Shown here one piece after another: positions 52,616 to 62,794 of a stretch of DNA of 64,000 nucleotides (the first letter of the stretch is position 1; the number at the start of each line of letters is the position of its first letter). The position numbers were made by a program, and so were the translations under genes. Origin of the DNA: Nodularia sp. NIES-3585 (GTDB lineage: Bacteria > Cyanobacteriota > Cyanobacteriia > Cyanobacteriales > Nostocaceae); assembly GCF_002218065.1 (NCBI RefSeq), contig NZ_BDUB01000001.1, forward strand, positions 1,992,711 through 2,056,710, written 5' to 3'. The notes under the pieces were generated by a model. That model had not been told where the DNA came from, ran no database searches, and worked only from the letters and a program-made list of their open reading frames with translations.

Positions 52616-53809
52616 ATGGACTCCCTAACCTCCCGTATGCAGGCGGTACAGTCGCCAATCATTCCTGTGGTTGGGGAATTAATTCAAAATTCTCCCGGCA
52701 CTATTTCTTTGGGACAGGGTGTAGTTTCATACAATCCACCGCCAGAGGCCATTGAGCGTTTACCCCAATTCTTAGCGGACTCTTCTAATAATTTATACAA
52801 AGCTGTTGAGGGAATTCCCCCATTATTAGCAGCGTTGGCAATCAAGTTACAAACCTTCAATGGGATTGGAATTAATCAAGATAACTGCATTGTGGTGACT
52901 GCGGGCAGCAATATGGCGTTTATGAATGCTATTTTGGCGATTACTTCCCCTGGTGACGAAATTATCCTGAATACGCCTTATTATTTCAATCATGAAATGG
53001 CGATCGCAATGGCTGGTTGTCGTGCCGTATTGGTAGCCACAGATACCAATTATCAACTGCGTCCAGAGGCGATCGCCCAAGCAATAACCGCCAAAACACG
53101 GGCTATAGTCACAATATCCCCCAATAATCCCACGGGAGTTATTTATACACAAGCCGCATTACAACAGGTAAATCAAATCTGTGGAATTCATGGCATTTAC
53201 CACATTAGCGATGAAGCTTATGAATATTTTACCTACAACGGCGTAAAACACATTTCCCCAGGGGCATTTAGTGGTAGTAGAGATTACACCATTTCTCTGT
53301 ATAGCCTTTCCAAAGCTTATGGATTTGCTAGTTGGCGGATTGGCTATATGGTGATTCCACAACACTTGTTTGTCGCCGTCAAGAAAATTCAAGATACGAT
53401 TTTGATTTGTCCGCCAGTGGTTTCTCAGTATGCGGCGTTAGGAGCATTACAAGCCAAACCAGAGTATTTACAGGAAAATGTTGGTGCGTTGGCACAGCCC
53501 GCCGTAGGCATCGCTCAAGTCAGAGAAATAGTCATCGATGCCCTAAAACCCCTAGAAGGTTTATGTAGCATAGCCCCTGCCAATGGTGCGTTTTACTTTT
53601 TCCTCAAAGTTTACACTCAGATGGATGCCTTTGAATTAGTTAAAAGGTTAATTAAAGAACATCAAGTAGCCGTGATTCCCGGTACAACCTTTGGGATGAA
53701 AGATGGATGTTATTTGCGGGTTGCTTATGGTGCGCTGCAAAAAGATACCGCTAAAAAAGGTATTGAAAGATTAGTACAAGGCTTACAAAGGATAGTGAGT
53801 AATGGTTGA
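52616..53809 (+). CDS. Class I/II PLP-dependent aminotransferase
   Basis: A 397-residue fold-type I enzyme. The PLP Lys is in SLSKAYGFASWRIGYMV (SKxxGxxxWRxGY), preceded by SPNNPTGVIY and ISDEAYEYF. The start is typical (RMQAVQSPIIPVVGELIQNS). Related enzymes are aspartate, kynurenine or aromatic aminotransferases; the natural substrate cannot be fixed from sequence. It is intact and complete. Confidence 0.9.
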   Translation: MDSLTSRMQAVQSPIIPVVGELIQNSPGTISLGQGVVSYNPPPEAIERLPQFLADSSNNLYKAVEGIPPLLAALAIKLQTFNGIGINQDNCIVVTAGSNMAFMNAILAITSPGDEIILNTPYYFNHEMAIAMAGCRAVLVATDTNYQLRPEAIAQAITAKTRAIVTISPNNPTGVIYTQAALQQVNQICGIHGIYHISDEAYEYFTYNGVKHISPGAFSGSRDYTISLYSLSKAYGFASWRIGYMVIPQHLFVAVKKIQDTILICPPVVSQYAALGALQAKPEYLQENVGALAQPAVGIAQVREIVIDALKPLEGLCSIAPANGAFYFFLKVYTQMDAFELVKRLIKEHQVAVIPGTTFGMKDGCYLRVAYGALQKDTAKKGIERLVQGLQRIVSNG

Positions 53810-54320
53810 GTGCATTAATAGGAGGGTCAATATCTTCAACTTTAGCAGGTTCAAAAAAAAGCCGGAATTACCATCTGTATTGTCTCGTAATCAAGCCAAT
53901 CCAATTTTATCAATTGCTTGACTAGGATTAGCAATATTCAAGATATGAGTTTGTGATTATGACAACAGATAAAGAACCTCACCCCTACGCTGTACACTCA
54001 AGTCCGAAAATTTTTCATTTTCTAGGGTGCGTTATGGACGTTAGTCCTAAACCGAGTATTTAGGATGGTGCGTTGCGCTATGCGACAACACACCCTACAA
54101 AAAAGGATTTGGCGGAATTGAATCATTTGTGTGTGTATATGGTAGAGGCTTGATCTCAATTGGCAAAATATATCTTGTTTTTCCGGACAGGTTAAAGCAT
54201 TTCGGTTTTCATGTATATGAAATCACAAAATTTTTTATACTGAAGATACAACTGTGGGGGGAGAATTAAAGATAGCGATCGCCAATAGCCTAGATACAAC
54301 CAATTAATAGAGGTTAGGTT
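53810..54320. other. ~510-bp gap with a dispersed repeat
   Basis: Contains ggtgcgttgcgctatgcgac followed by aacacaccctac at about 54064-54096, matching repeats at about 36203-36222 (opposite strand) and 39870-39900. No gene is recognised. A g/gtgtgtgtatatgg stretch and an A/T-rich promoter region precede the DUF2795 gene. Confidence 0.5.
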
Positions 54321-54512
54321 ATGGCTGTATCAGCAGTTGATATTTCTAGAAGTCTGAGTGGCATAGATTTTCCAGTAAACAAAGAAGGTCTAGTTAGCCA
54401 TGCTAGAGAGAAAAAAGCCAACAAAGAGGTAATCAACATCCTCCAACAAATGCCAGAACGTGAATATGGCAACATGGCAGATGTAGAACACGCCTTTGGT
54501 GAAGTGAAATAA
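54321..54512 (+). CDS. DUF2795 protein
   Basis: A 63-residue protein: VDISRSLSGIDFPVNKEGLV and ADVEHAFGEV match DUF2795, a small family often annotated as predicted nucleic-acid-associated or stress-linked. The GIDFP(V)xK motif and the Lys-rich middle (HAREKKANKEVINILQQMPE) are conserved. Role unknown. It is convergent with ftsH. Confidence 0.82.
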   Translation: MAVSAVDISRSLSGIDFPVNKEGLVSHAREKKANKEVINILQQMPEREYGNMADVEHAFGEVK

Positions 54513-54550
54513 TTCCTGAAGTAGTGGGCAACACTGTAGGCTTGAAAAAA

Positions 54551-54578
54551 GCGATCGCTCTGGAAACGGGCGATCGCT
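54551..54578. terminator. Hairpin made of two HIP1 palindromes between convergent genes
   Basis: agcgatcgc and gcgatcgct pair over 9 bp around tctggaaacgg, with A-rich DNA on the left (gaaaaaa) and taaacaat on the right. It lies between DUF2795 and ftsH and could terminate both. Confidence 0.6.
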
Positions 54579-54600
54579 AAACAATATCAAGCTAAAATTG

Positions 54601-56547
54601 TTAAACCAGCAGTGATTGCATCAAGGGTCTGTCTTGGGATAACTTCCCAGTCCGTAACCATTCATCCAGTTCATCTGGTGCTTGGACTTGGTTGAGACGT
54701 TCGCGTAATTTAGCACCTTCGAGAATTTCCTTCTCTAACAATGCCTGTGCAGTCTCCTCTAGCAACTCGCGGTTATAATGCAAGATACTCAAAGCGATGT
54801 GATGAGCATTATCCAGAGTCAGCTTCACTTCTCGGTCAATTTCCTCAGCCACCTTCGGGCTAATACTGCGGCGAGGATTTCCATAACCTTCGAGGAACTG
54901 CTGTTGTTGAATCTTCTCAAAAGCTACAGGTCCCAACCTTTCACTCATTCCATAGATAGTAATGGCTCTTTCTGCTAAATCAGTAGCTTTTTGGATATCA
55001 TCCGCCGCACCAGTGGAAACCTTGCCAAAAACAGTTTCTTCCGCAGAACGTCCACCCAACAAAGTCGCAATGCGACCGCGAATTTCATCTTCTAGCATTA
55101 AAAAGCGGTCTTCTTCTGGCATCTGAATTGTATAACCCAAAGCACCCACACCACGGGGGACAACAGAGATTTTTTCTACCTTACCAGCGCCGGGCATTAA
55201 CGCACCGATGATCGCGTGACCAACTTCGTGATAAGCTACGGTGGTTTTTTCCAGTTCATTCAGCACACGAGAGCGTTTTTCTAACCCAGCTACCAAGCGT
55301 TCAATAGCTTCATTAAAATCTGCCATAATTACCGCTTGCCGATTTTGTCGAGCTGCTAACAGTGCCGCTTCATTAACCAAGTTAGCTAAATCTGCACCCG
55401 CAAAACCAGGAGTTCTCGCGGCAATAGTTGACAAATTCACATCGGGAGCTAATTTGACGTTTTTCGCATGGACATTGAGAATAGCTTCCCGACCGCTTTT
55501 ATCAGGGCGGTCAACCACAACTTGACGGTCAAATCGTCCAGGACGACTTAAAGCGGGGTCAATGACTTCAGGACGGTTAGTAGCGGCGATAATTATCACC
55601 CCTGTGTTAGCGTCAAAACCATCCATTTCGCTGAGTAACTGATTCAGGGTTTGTTCGCGTTCATCGTTAGCGCCCATCAATGGCCCAGCACCACCGCGAG
55701 ACTTACCCAGCGCGTCTAATTCGTCAATAAAGACAATACAGGGAGCTTGCTGTTTAGCTTGGTCGAATAAATCCCGAACTCGTGAAGCACCTACACCCAC
55801 GAATAACTCAATAAATTCTGAACCAGAAATGCTGAAGAAGGGAACACCAGCTTCACCAGCTACAGCTTTGGCTAGCATGGTTTTACCTGTTCCTGGAGGT
55901 CCCACCAACAATACACCTTTGGGAATTTTTGCCCCCAGTCTGGTGTATTTACCCGCATTTTTGAGAAAATCAATGATTTCTTCGAGTTCAGCTTTCGCTT
56001 CATCGACACCAGCAACATCACTAAATTTTACGCCTGTAATGCCTTCAGAATAGATGCGGGCTTTGCTTTTACCTACTGTTAAAGCCGCCGGGCCACCACC
56101 TTGACGATTGATTAACAAGCCCCAAATTCCAAAGAAAATTAAGGGGGGGACTACCCAACTGAGTAATGTACCTATCCAGGCGTTCTCAGATGGGGTTGGG
56201 GCGGTAAATTGGACATCATGCTCACGGAGGATTTTGGGCAAATCTAAATCCAGAGCGACTGGCGTAGTGGTAAATACTTTTTCGACAGTTTCGCCTTCAG
56301 GTGTTTGGGTTTTGATGGTATATTCAATGCGATCGCTACCCACAACAGCTTGCTCAACTTGATCATTTTGCACCTGAGTAATGAACTCGCTGTACGGAAC
56401 TTGTGCTTGTCGCTGTCCAAACAAACTGGGAATAGCCAAATTAAGCAGTAATAAAAGACTTAACAGAATTAGTAAACTACCGCCAAACTGTCTAGTTTTC
56501 GGCGCTTTGTTTGGTTTTTTGTGATTATTATTAGTTTCTACAGGCAT
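54601..56547 (-). CDS. ftsH: ATP-dependent zinc metalloprotease FtsH
   Basis: A 648-residue membrane AAA protease. Two N-terminal membrane helices ([20 protein letters not shown] and [19 protein letters not shown]) flank an extracytoplasmic domain. The AAA module has [30 protein letters not shown] and [20 protein letters not shown]. The M41 zinc site is YHEVGHAI, with HEVGH where many have HEAGH, as in some cyanobacterial FtsH proteins. It degrades membrane and soluble proteins; cyanobacterial FtsH1/FtsH3-type or photosystem II repair FtsH2/4 roles cannot be distinguished here. Confidence 0.96.
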   Translation of the reverse strand: MPVETNNNHKKPNKAPKTRQFGGSLLILLSLLLLLNLAIPSLFGQRQAQVPYSEFITQVQNDQVEQAVVGSDRIEYTIKTQTPEGETVEKVFTTTPVALDLDLPKILREHDVQFTAPTPSENAWIGTLLSWVVPPLIFFGIWGLLINRQGGGPAALTVGKSKARIYSEGITGVKFSDVAGVDEAKAELEEIIDFLKNAGKYTRLGAKIPKGVLLVGPPGTGKTMLAKAVAGEAGVPFFSISGSEFIELFVGVGASRVRDLFDQAKQQAPCIVFIDELDALGKSRGGAGPLMGANDEREQTLNQLLSEMDGFDANTGVIIIAATNRPEVIDPALSRPGRFDRQVVVDRPDKSGREAILNVHAKNVKLAPDVNLSTIAARTPGFAGADLANLVNEAALLAARQNRQAVIMADFNEAIERLVAGLEKRSRVLNELEKTTVAYHEVGHAIIGALMPGAGKVEKISVVPRGVGALGYTIQMPEEDRFLMLEDEIRGRIATLLGGRSAEETVFGKVSTGAADDIQKATDLAERAITIYGMSERLGPVAFEKIQQQQFLEGYGNPRRSISPKVAEEIDREVKLTLDNAHHIALSILHYNRELLEETAQALLEKEILEGAKLRERLNQVQAPDELDEWLRTGKLSQDRPLMQSLLV

Positions 56548-56570
56548 TTAAATACACCCTCCAAATTATT

Positions 56571-56596
56571 CAGTTATCAGTTATCAGTTATCAGTT
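56571..56596. repeat. Short heptamer array of cagttat
   Basis: Three and a half cagttat units in the ftsH upstream region. A common Nostocales intergenic repeat. Confidence 0.85.
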
Positions 56597-56613
56597 CCTC
56601 AAAGACTACTTTT

Positions 56614-57282
56614 TTAACTCAGTAACAAAGCAAATAACCCACACAAAGCAATGCCATCAAACACACCAGCACCACCAATACTGAGAACTCCTGCACTCAT
56701 AGCTTGAATATCTTTGATATGTAATAAGTCAGCCCCAATCAAGGTTCCCAAAACACCGCCAGCAAAGGCAGCAGGAGCAGCATGAAATGGGACAATTAAC
56801 ATTGCAGACAAAGCCGCAGTCAAAGGAGCTAGCAAAGGATTCATTTGGATACCGATGCCTGGTACTACCCTAGCGGCAAAGTAGCTGACAACGCTCACGA
56901 TGGCAGTCACTAGCACAATTGCTAAAGCATTTCCTTGGGTAAATTGATACAGTGCCAAAACAACCGGAATTAAACCACCACCCACATTCAATGCGACTAC
57001 AGTAGTGTGTTCCACCTGTCTGAGAGGAATACCCATAAATTCCCTCAACCACAATGCAGCGAAGTCATCTGCTAATTGCACAGGAGCTTGTAAGCGATAT
57101 ATGGGTATATTAATCGTACTGGTGACAATTACTAAAACCAGCAGCAGCAAGGCAATATTAGGTGAAAAGCCTAATTTCTCCACCGCCACCGCTACCACAT
57201 CCACTGCTACCGTAAACCAAATGAAAGGTAGGAGGAGCAAAAATACCAGAAATAGTAGGAATGAAACTGGTAAGTAGATCAT
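56614..57282 (-). CDS. DUF1614 membrane protein
   Basis: A 222-residue multi-spanning protein: MIYLPVSFLLFLVFLLLLPF, then about five more helices, with the characteristic VVALNVGGGLIPVVLALYQF, FAARVVPGIGIQMNP, and GGVLGTLIGADLLHIKDIQA. The C-terminal SIGGAGVFDGIALCGLFALL is typical. The family is unassigned; transporters or proteases have been suggested, without evidence here. It is upstream of ftsH on the same strand, 66 bp away. Confidence 0.85.
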   Translation of the reverse strand: MIYLPVSFLLFLVFLLLLPFIWFTVAVDVVAVAVEKLGFSPNIALLLLVLVIVTSTINIPIYRLQAPVQLADDFAALWLREFMGIPLRQVEHTTVVALNVGGGLIPVVLALYQFTQGNALAIVLVTAIVSVVSYFAARVVPGIGIQMNPLLAPLTAALSAMLIVPFHAAPAAFAGGVLGTLIGADLLHIKDIQAMSAGVLSIGGAGVFDGIALCGLFALLLS

Positions 57283-57668
57283 GGGGCTAAAGAATAAAAT
57301 TCGGTTTCGGCTGGCTCATCCCAACATATATATAGATGTGGTAAATTAGGCAAATGCTGGGAATTGAGACAATTTTTCTCCCCACTGGGAGCAAAATAAG
57401 TGCCGTAGTGTCGATTTAAAGGGTTGCGTGTGTATAAGAAGGGACTGCTTAAATAGGCATACCATTTCAAAAAGTGAAAAACCCCAAAATACAAGCTTTT
57501 TGACTTTTGACCCCTTCGGGGTTCGCCAGTCGCTCATGGGGGAAACCCCCAAGACCGCGCTGGCTCACTTTTGACGAACGCCTTGCGGTAATAAGTCTAT
57601 TCTAGAAACTAAAGTCAGTATTCTCATATCGGGTATACCCCACAGAAAAATGTGTATTGCCGAACTGT
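57283..57668. other. ~390-bp gap with dispersed repeats
   Basis: Contains a dispersed repeat with core ttttgacgaacgccttgcgg (57568-57590; other copies at 16468-16490 and 21013-21034), and a self-complementary ccccttcggggttcg / gggggaaaccccc region (about 57512-57550). Minus-strand open frames here (57279-57552) are repeat-derived and not believed. Confidence 0.55.
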
Positions 57669-57857
57669 ATGAAAAAGAATTTAGGATTTGTAGTGAAATT
57701 GCTTGTAATTTCGGGTTTTCTGTCTGTATTAATTAAATACGCAGGACCGAATTTATCGATAGCGGCAACAAATATTAATGCGTTAATTATAGTTTTGTTA
57801 CCAATTGTAATCATTGCGATCGCTTTATTTTGGCGATTTCAATCAGCACAGTCATAA
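57669..57857 (+). CDS. Small two-helix membrane protein, unknown function
   Basis: A 62-residue protein from ATG 57669: MKKNLGFVVKLLVISGFLSV is an N-terminal hydrophobic helix, then IKYAGPNLSIAATNIN and a second helix ALIIVLLPIVIIAIALFWRF. Several cyanobacteria have similar short membrane proteins. Role unknown. It is followed 62 nt later by the AI-2E-family transporter gene. Confidence 0.65.
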   Translation: MKKNLGFVVKLLVISGFLSVLIKYAGPNLSIAATNINALIIVLLPIVIIAIALFWRFQSAQS

Positions 57858-57919
57858 AATTCGGAGAAATTGCTAAAATCAGCTAACCTAATTTAAATTA
57901 CACAGCTGGGGGGCAGCCT

Positions 57920-59068
57920 GTGAACCTTGGTCAATGGATCGGCTTAATCGCTATAATTCTGTGTTTATATATCCTATGGCAAATTCGACAGGTATTGTTG
58001 CTGATATTTGCCGCAGTCGTGTTAGCTGCTACTTTAAATCGGCTAGCGAAACGTATTCAACTCTTAGGTTTGAAACGTGGCTTCGCTGTTGTCCTGTCAG
58101 TGCTTCTTTTCTTCGCAGGTGTAGTGTGTTTTTTCTGGCTGATTGTGCCGCCTTTTGCACAGCAGTTTCAAGAACTAACTTATCGGGTTCCTCAAGGGTT
58201 TGCTCGCTTTAACACTTGGCTATTATATTTAGAAACTCTAGTTCCTCAGTCGCTGCGTCCCTATATTCCTAATGTTAATAGCCTGATTGAACAAGCTAAA
58301 CCTTTTATTAACCAGATATTAGAAAACTCCTTTGCCTTTGTTTCCGGCTCCTTGGAAGTTATACTCAAGACTTTACTAGTCCTGGTATTAACAGGGATGT
58401 TCTTAGCCGATCCTCAAGCCTATCGCCGATTATTTATCCGGCTGTTCCCCTCATTTTATCGGACAAGAATTAATGGTATTTTAGACCAATGTGAACTTTC
58501 ATTGAAGGGATGGATCACAGGTGCTTTCATTGCCATGAGTGTAGTGGGAATATCGAGTGTAATTGGTTTATCATTTTTGGGTGTGAAGGCAGCCCTAGCT
58601 TTAGGAATTTTAGCAGGATTCCTGAACTTAATTCCCAATTTGGGCCCTACATTAAGTCTAGTACCAGCAATGGCGATCGCTTTATTGGATAATCCCTGGA
58701 AACCTTTGCTGGTGCTGCTTCTCTACCTTGTGATTCAACAAATTGATGCCAACTTCGTGACTCCCACCGTCATGGCACATCGAGTTTCTCTGCTACCAGC
58801 CGTGACCTTAATTTCTCAACTCTTTTTCGTAACTTTTTTTGGCTTTTTAGGACTATTTTTAGCCCTACCCTTAACTGTTGTTGTTAAAATTTGGCTACAA
58901 GAAATATTGATTAAAGATGTTCTTGATGAATGGGGTGATAGTCACCATAAAGAAACAGAGTTAGTCATCATTTCTCAATCTTCTATATCAGATATTGATT
59001 GGAACACAGAAACTCCAACCGACGACCAAGAAATGAAGATTGATGATATTTTGCCACAACAAGAGTGA
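57920..59068 (+). CDS. AI-2E family transporter (PerM/YhhT-like)
   Basis: A 382-residue protein with GTG start. About eight membrane helices. The family signature near the middle is present (FLGVKAALALGILAGFLNLI, then PNLGPTLSLVPAMAIALLDN), and the conserved QQIDANFVTPTVMAHRVSLL segment follows. The C-terminal 40 residues are acidic and soluble. Members export signals, ions or permease-associated substrates; the substrate is not known. Other uncharacterised PerM-like proteins occur in most cyanobacteria. Confidence 0.88.
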   Translation: MNLGQWIGLIAIILCLYILWQIRQVLLLIFAAVVLAATLNRLAKRIQLLGLKRGFAVVLSVLLFFAGVVCFFWLIVPPFAQQFQELTYRVPQGFARFNTWLLYLETLVPQSLRPYIPNVNSLIEQAKPFINQILENSFAFVSGSLEVILKTLLVLVLTGMFLADPQAYRRLFIRLFPSFYRTRINGILDQCELSLKGWITGAFIAMSVVGISSVIGLSFLGVKAALALGILAGFLNLIPNLGPTLSLVPAMAIALLDNPWKPLLVLLLYLVIQQIDANFVTPTVMAHRVSLLPAVTLISQLFFVTFFGFLGLFLALPLTVVVKIWLQEILIKDVLDEWGDSHHKETELVIISQSSISDIDWNTETPTDDQEMKIDDILPQQE

Positions 59069-59122
59069 TTAATTATCTCCTTGTTTGTAGTGGCGTGACC
59101 AGCCTAAAACAGTGCATTAGAA

Positions 59123-59165
59123 GTAGGTTGGGTTTCCTTACCTCAACCCAACCTACAATTTTTTT
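59123..59165. terminator. Hairpin and T run after the transporter gene
   Basis: gtaggttgggtt and aacccaacctac form a 12-bp perfect stem with a 10-nt loop, followed by aatttttttat. A near copy of this element is at about 47283-47320 (tgttgggtttccttaggtcaacccaacc), so it is a dispersed repeat as well as a terminator. Confidence 0.75.
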
Positions 59166-59255
59166 ATCATTTTAAGCTTTTCACACCACTACGTAAACGT
59201 TGACTTTTAGGCTTAACTGAACTGTATTGGAATTGGTAATATTTAATTAATATTC

Positions 59256-60641
59256 CTAAGTCAAATGACTAAAGATAATTTTGTGTAATTCCACGCGTGT
59301 AAAAGGTTTTGTTAAATAGCCAGATGCTCCCACAAATTTTGCTTTTACCTTATCAACAATTCCCTTATGACCTGTGACAAAAATTACTGGAGTATTTTTA
59401 AACATCGAATTGTTTCGGATAATCCGGCACAATTCATAACCATCAATTCCTGCCATACTGAGGTCAAGTAAAATCAAGTCTGGCTTGTGTCGAATAATCG
59501 ACATTACAGCTTTTAACGGGTTATTAACTGCAACGACAGCAAAAGTTTCACTTTCTAAGAAACGGCTAATTTCTCTGAGAATTGTGGGACTATCATCTAC
59601 AGAAACAACTTTATAGACTTTTTTAGTGGTAATGGTAGCAGCCGTCACTCTTTCCGAACTCGGATTTATGTTATTTGATATTGTTGATTCTTGAATATTT
59701 TCTTTGACAAGAGTAGAACTATTCTGGAATTGTTCAACAGGAATATCTGCGTAAGCTGAAATTGTATTTTTACTTGCCTCTACTGGAATGTCTACTACAT
59801 TTGCTGCAAATAATTGTGTTGTATAGCGAGAAGATAATGAAAGCTGTTTCACATTTCTGGGTAATCGGTCAAAAGGTGGATCTGGTTCATGTAATATAAC
59901 TCCACCTTTGATAATGTAAGGGTATATTGTTTTAGCTAGTTCAATTTCATCTTGATTGATCATCACGGCTAGATGACGGAGACTGAAACCTTTCATCCAG
60001 TTAATTAGCTTTGGCTGGAGAGATGGAAAAGCTTGACTTTGGATGACACTGCTAATCAACATATATGGACGCTGATAAGGTGAAGAAATATGAGGTGTTA
60101 AAGAAAGCCAATTATGTAATTGGATTTGGCAGCGTTCTATAACTTTTTCTATATCCAGTCGGCATATCTCTGATACCATGGGCTGGGAATCACTTAATGC
60201 AAAATCGCCAGTTTTGATTAACAAAAATGATTCAACGACTTCTTTAACTAATTCTTCAATTAGAACAGTCGCTTGTTGAGTATTCAAATATCCTTGATTA
60301 AGGAGCCAATTGATAGCTTGATAATCAGCAGGTTCAATATTGGTATCACTATGATCTTTCCTGAACTGATTGTGTAATCCAGTTTCAAAAACCAAGCGTA
60401 ACTGCACACGAATTTCACTAGTAAGCTGCGGAATTTCAGCACTAAGGCGACGCAGATGGCGTTCTAGTCGATCAAAAGGGTCTACGGAATGGGTAGCGTA
60501 GGTTATTGTTCCATGCTTGATGTAAATTGTCCAAGTAACTAAGTTGCTAAAAGCTTGTAAACAAGTAGTGTCAGAACAACTAGATAATTGTCTTAACAAA
60601 CTCTGGGGAGGTAGTGTTGTGAAAGTGCCAAAAATATTCAT
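59256..60641 (-). CDS. PatA-type response regulator (PATAN domain)
   Basis: A 461-residue protein. The N-terminal region (about 1-110) has the DUF4388/PATAN pattern (FGTFTTLPPQSLLRQLSSCS, TIYIKHGTITYATHSVDPFD). A middle helical region of about 180 residues follows. The C-terminal receiver (about residues 340-460) has SVDDSPTIL, the phospho-Asp in LILLDLSMAGIDGYELC, Thr in FVTGHKG and Lys in GYLTKPFTRVE. This is the architecture of PatA, PixG and related regulators acting in heterocyst patterning, phototaxis and pilus control. It stands alone without a chemotaxis operon, so the specific pathway is open. Confidence 0.9.
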   Translation of the reverse strand: MNIFGTFTTLPPQSLLRQLSSCSDTTCLQAFSNLVTWTIYIKHGTITYATHSVDPFDRLERHLRRLSAEIPQLTSEIRVQLRLVFETGLHNQFRKDHSDTNIEPADYQAINWLLNQGYLNTQQATVLIEELVKEVVESFLLIKTGDFALSDSQPMVSEICRLDIEKVIERCQIQLHNWLSLTPHISSPYQRPYMLISSVIQSQAFPSLQPKLINWMKGFSLRHLAVMINQDEIELAKTIYPYIIKGGVILHEPDPPFDRLPRNVKQLSLSSRYTTQLFAANVVDIPVEASKNTISAYADIPVEQFQNSSTLVKENIQESTISNNINPSSERVTAATITTKKVYKVVSVDDSPTILREISRFLESETFAVVAVNNPLKAVMSIIRHKPDLILLDLSMAGIDGYELCRIIRNNSMFKNTPVIFVTGHKGIVDKVKAKFVGASGYLTKPFTRVELHKIIFSHLT

Positions 60642-61187
60642 ATTCTGGAATATTTATTCGATATATTATACAGCGTATACTAAAACGAGACAATCTCCGT
60701 GTATTATTTTGTAATATTTCGGATTTCTCTAAAAAATCTAAATTTTCACCTGAAATAACCCATAAAAACCTGTTACAGCTACCTTTAAATAATACTACTG
60801 AGGTAACTTTGATTTTTAATCCTTATGCTTTAAGCAGTGGAAAACTAAGCCGAGGGTAGAAATTTCGCTTACAGGAAAAAATGAGTTTCTATATTAATAT
60901 TTGATGAAGTAAATATGTATACCAAATCTATGTAAGCTTGTGCTTTATTCATCTACAAAAATCCATACCACACGCTCACAAATTAACCAGTATTTAGTAA
61001 GTTTATTAGGCACATTTTTATTAAAAAATTATATATGTAGATCATTTTGTCAAAACTATCTGTTTCATAAAGATTGCACTAATTAGTGTTAAACATCTAT
61101 GTTTACTCTTGTAGACTCCGGAAACCAAACTATATACTTTGAAAAAAGGAAAATAAAGCCTTGGACAATAACATAACAAAAAAAGTT
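60642..61187. other. ~545-bp divergent promoter region
   Basis: Between the PatA-type regulator gene (minus) and the vWA gene (plus). It is A/T-rich. I see no gene, no strong hairpin and no recognisable repeat. Both genes presumably have their promoters here. Confidence 0.5.
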
Positions 61188-61862
61188 ATGCACGATACCT
61201 TTAAACTCGATGAAATAGTAGAATTTGCTGAAAATCCTGAACCACGTTGTCCTTGTGTGCTATTGCTGGATACATCTGGCTCAATGCAAGGAGATGCCAT
61301 AGAGGCGTTAAATCAGGGCTTGTTGAGTTTGAAGGATGAATTAGTCAAAAATTCCTTGGCAGCCAGAAGGGTTGAAGTGGCTATTATTACTTTTGATAGT
61401 AATGTGAATATAGTCCAAGATTTTGTAACCGCCGACCAATTTAACCCGCCAATCTTGACAGCACAGGGACTAACCACGATGGGGGCGGGAATTCATAAAG
61501 CATTAGATATGGTGCAAGAGCGTAAATCCCTATATCGTGCCAATGGGATTGCTTACTATCGTCCTTGGGTCTTTATGATTACAGACGGAGAACCACAAGG
61601 TGAATTAGACCATCTCATAGAACAAGCAGCGCAACGTCTGCAAGGAGATGAAGCCAATAAACGAGTTGCATTCTTCACAGTCGGGGTAGAAAACGCTAAC
61701 ATGATGCGTTTAAATCAATTAGCTGTGCGATCGCCACTCAAACTCAAAGGACTCAACTTTATTGAGATGTTTGTTTGGTTATCAGCTAGTATGTCAGCCG
61801 TTTCCCATTCCCAGGTAGATGAACAGGTAGCATTACCTCCTATTGGCTGGGGGACTCTTTAA
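61188..61862 (+). CDS. TerY-like vWA-domain protein
   Basis: A 224-residue soluble vWA protein starting MHDTFKLDEIVEFAENPEPR. The MIDAS metal site is complete: LLLDTSGSM, Thr in LTTMGAGI, and Asp in FMITDGEPQG. With the PP2C phosphatase and kinase genes that follow it makes the TerY-P triad arrangement, a phospho-signalling module associated with tellurite/stress-response (Ter) systems. No TerC, TerD or TerB gene is seen in the window. ATG 61188 is favoured; a TTG at 61161 is a longer alternative. Confidence 0.86.
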   Translation: MHDTFKLDEIVEFAENPEPRCPCVLLLDTSGSMQGDAIEALNQGLLSLKDELVKNSLAARRVEVAIITFDSNVNIVQDFVTADQFNPPILTAQGLTTMGAGIHKALDMVQERKSLYRANGIAYYRPWVFMITDGEPQGELDHLIEQAAQRLQGDEANKRVAFFTVGVENANMMRLNQLAVRSPLKLKGLNFIEMFVWLSASMSAVSHSQVDEQVALPPIGWGTL

Positions 61863-61915
61863 TTACGAAGCGATCGCGGCTTAAACTCACAAAGCTAGCT
61901 GCTTTGAAAAAATCT

Positions 61916-62692
61916 ATGAACACAACATCAAAACTATCTCATTGGCGAGTAGTCGCCGCATCTGTATGTGGTACAAGCCACTTCAGAAACCAGCAGCTGT
62001 GTCAAGATGCTCATCACTGGCGGCTATTACCAGGTAATGTGTTGGTGACTGCGGCGGCTGATGGTGCAGGTTCTGCCAGCCAGGGAAAAGTGGGCGCAAT
62101 GGTGGCTGTAGAAACAGCAATAGAAACCCTTGCGATCAAAGAAATTACGAGGGACTCCCTTGCAGATGACGCAATTGTGCAATCACTATTGATTGAGGCC
62201 TTAATAGCTGCCAAAAAAGCCGTAGAAGATGAAGCAGTAGCTTGTAGCAAACAGCCTCAAGATTTAGCCACCACCTTAATTATTATGCTGGCAACACCAG
62301 ATATGGTGGCAGTTGTACAAATTGGCGATGGTTTAGCAGTAGCTAAGGATCACATGGGTAACTTACTAGCACTGACAACACCAGACAATGGCGAATACAT
62401 CAACCAGACAACTTTTTTAACTTCACCGGATGCCTTAGATACAGCCCAAATAAAACTATGGCGTGAAACCATCGTTAATGTTGGTGTTCTCACTGATGGA
62501 CTACAAATGCTGGCTTTAAACATGGTTGTTGGTGAACCTCACAAACCATTCTTCCTTCCCTTATTCGACTTTGTCAAGAATGCCGAAGATAAGACAGTAG
62601 CGAAAGAACAGTTAGTGCGGTTTTTAGGTTCTGAGCGGATTACCCAACGTACTGATGATGATTTGACGCTGATTTTAGCTGGCTTCATGTAG
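61916..62692 (+). CDS. PP2C-like serine/threonine phosphatase
   Basis: A 258-residue phosphatase starting MNTTSKLSHWRVVAASVCGT. The PP2C metal-binding Asp residues are visible in AAADGAGS, QIGDGLAVA, LTDGLQML and TDDDLTLILAGF. It follows the vWA gene by 53 nt and precedes the kinase by about 100 nt. In TerY-P triads a PP2C is the opposing partner of the kinase. TTG 61904 is an alternative start. Confidence 0.86.
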   Translation: MNTTSKLSHWRVVAASVCGTSHFRNQQLCQDAHHWRLLPGNVLVTAAADGAGSASQGKVGAMVAVETAIETLAIKEITRDSLADDAIVQSLLIEALIAAKKAVEDEAVACSKQPQDLATTLIIMLATPDMVAVVQIGDGLAVAKDHMGNLLALTTPDNGEYINQTTFLTSPDALDTAQIKLWRETIVNVGVLTDGLQMLALNMVVGEPHKPFFLPLFDFVKNAEDKTVAKEQLVRFLGSERITQRTDDDLTLILAGFM

Positions 62693-62794
62693 CGATTGAT
62701 CGCGTCTAATTGCTGATCATCTTTTTTCTGTGCAGTCTTGTGGTGATTTTGCAATATCAGTCTTTTACATAACCCCATTCACCGTAATTTTATC

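Noticed and set aside
57279-57552. Minus-strand frames in the gap after DUF1614
   Set aside because: They run through dispersed repeats and resemble no family.
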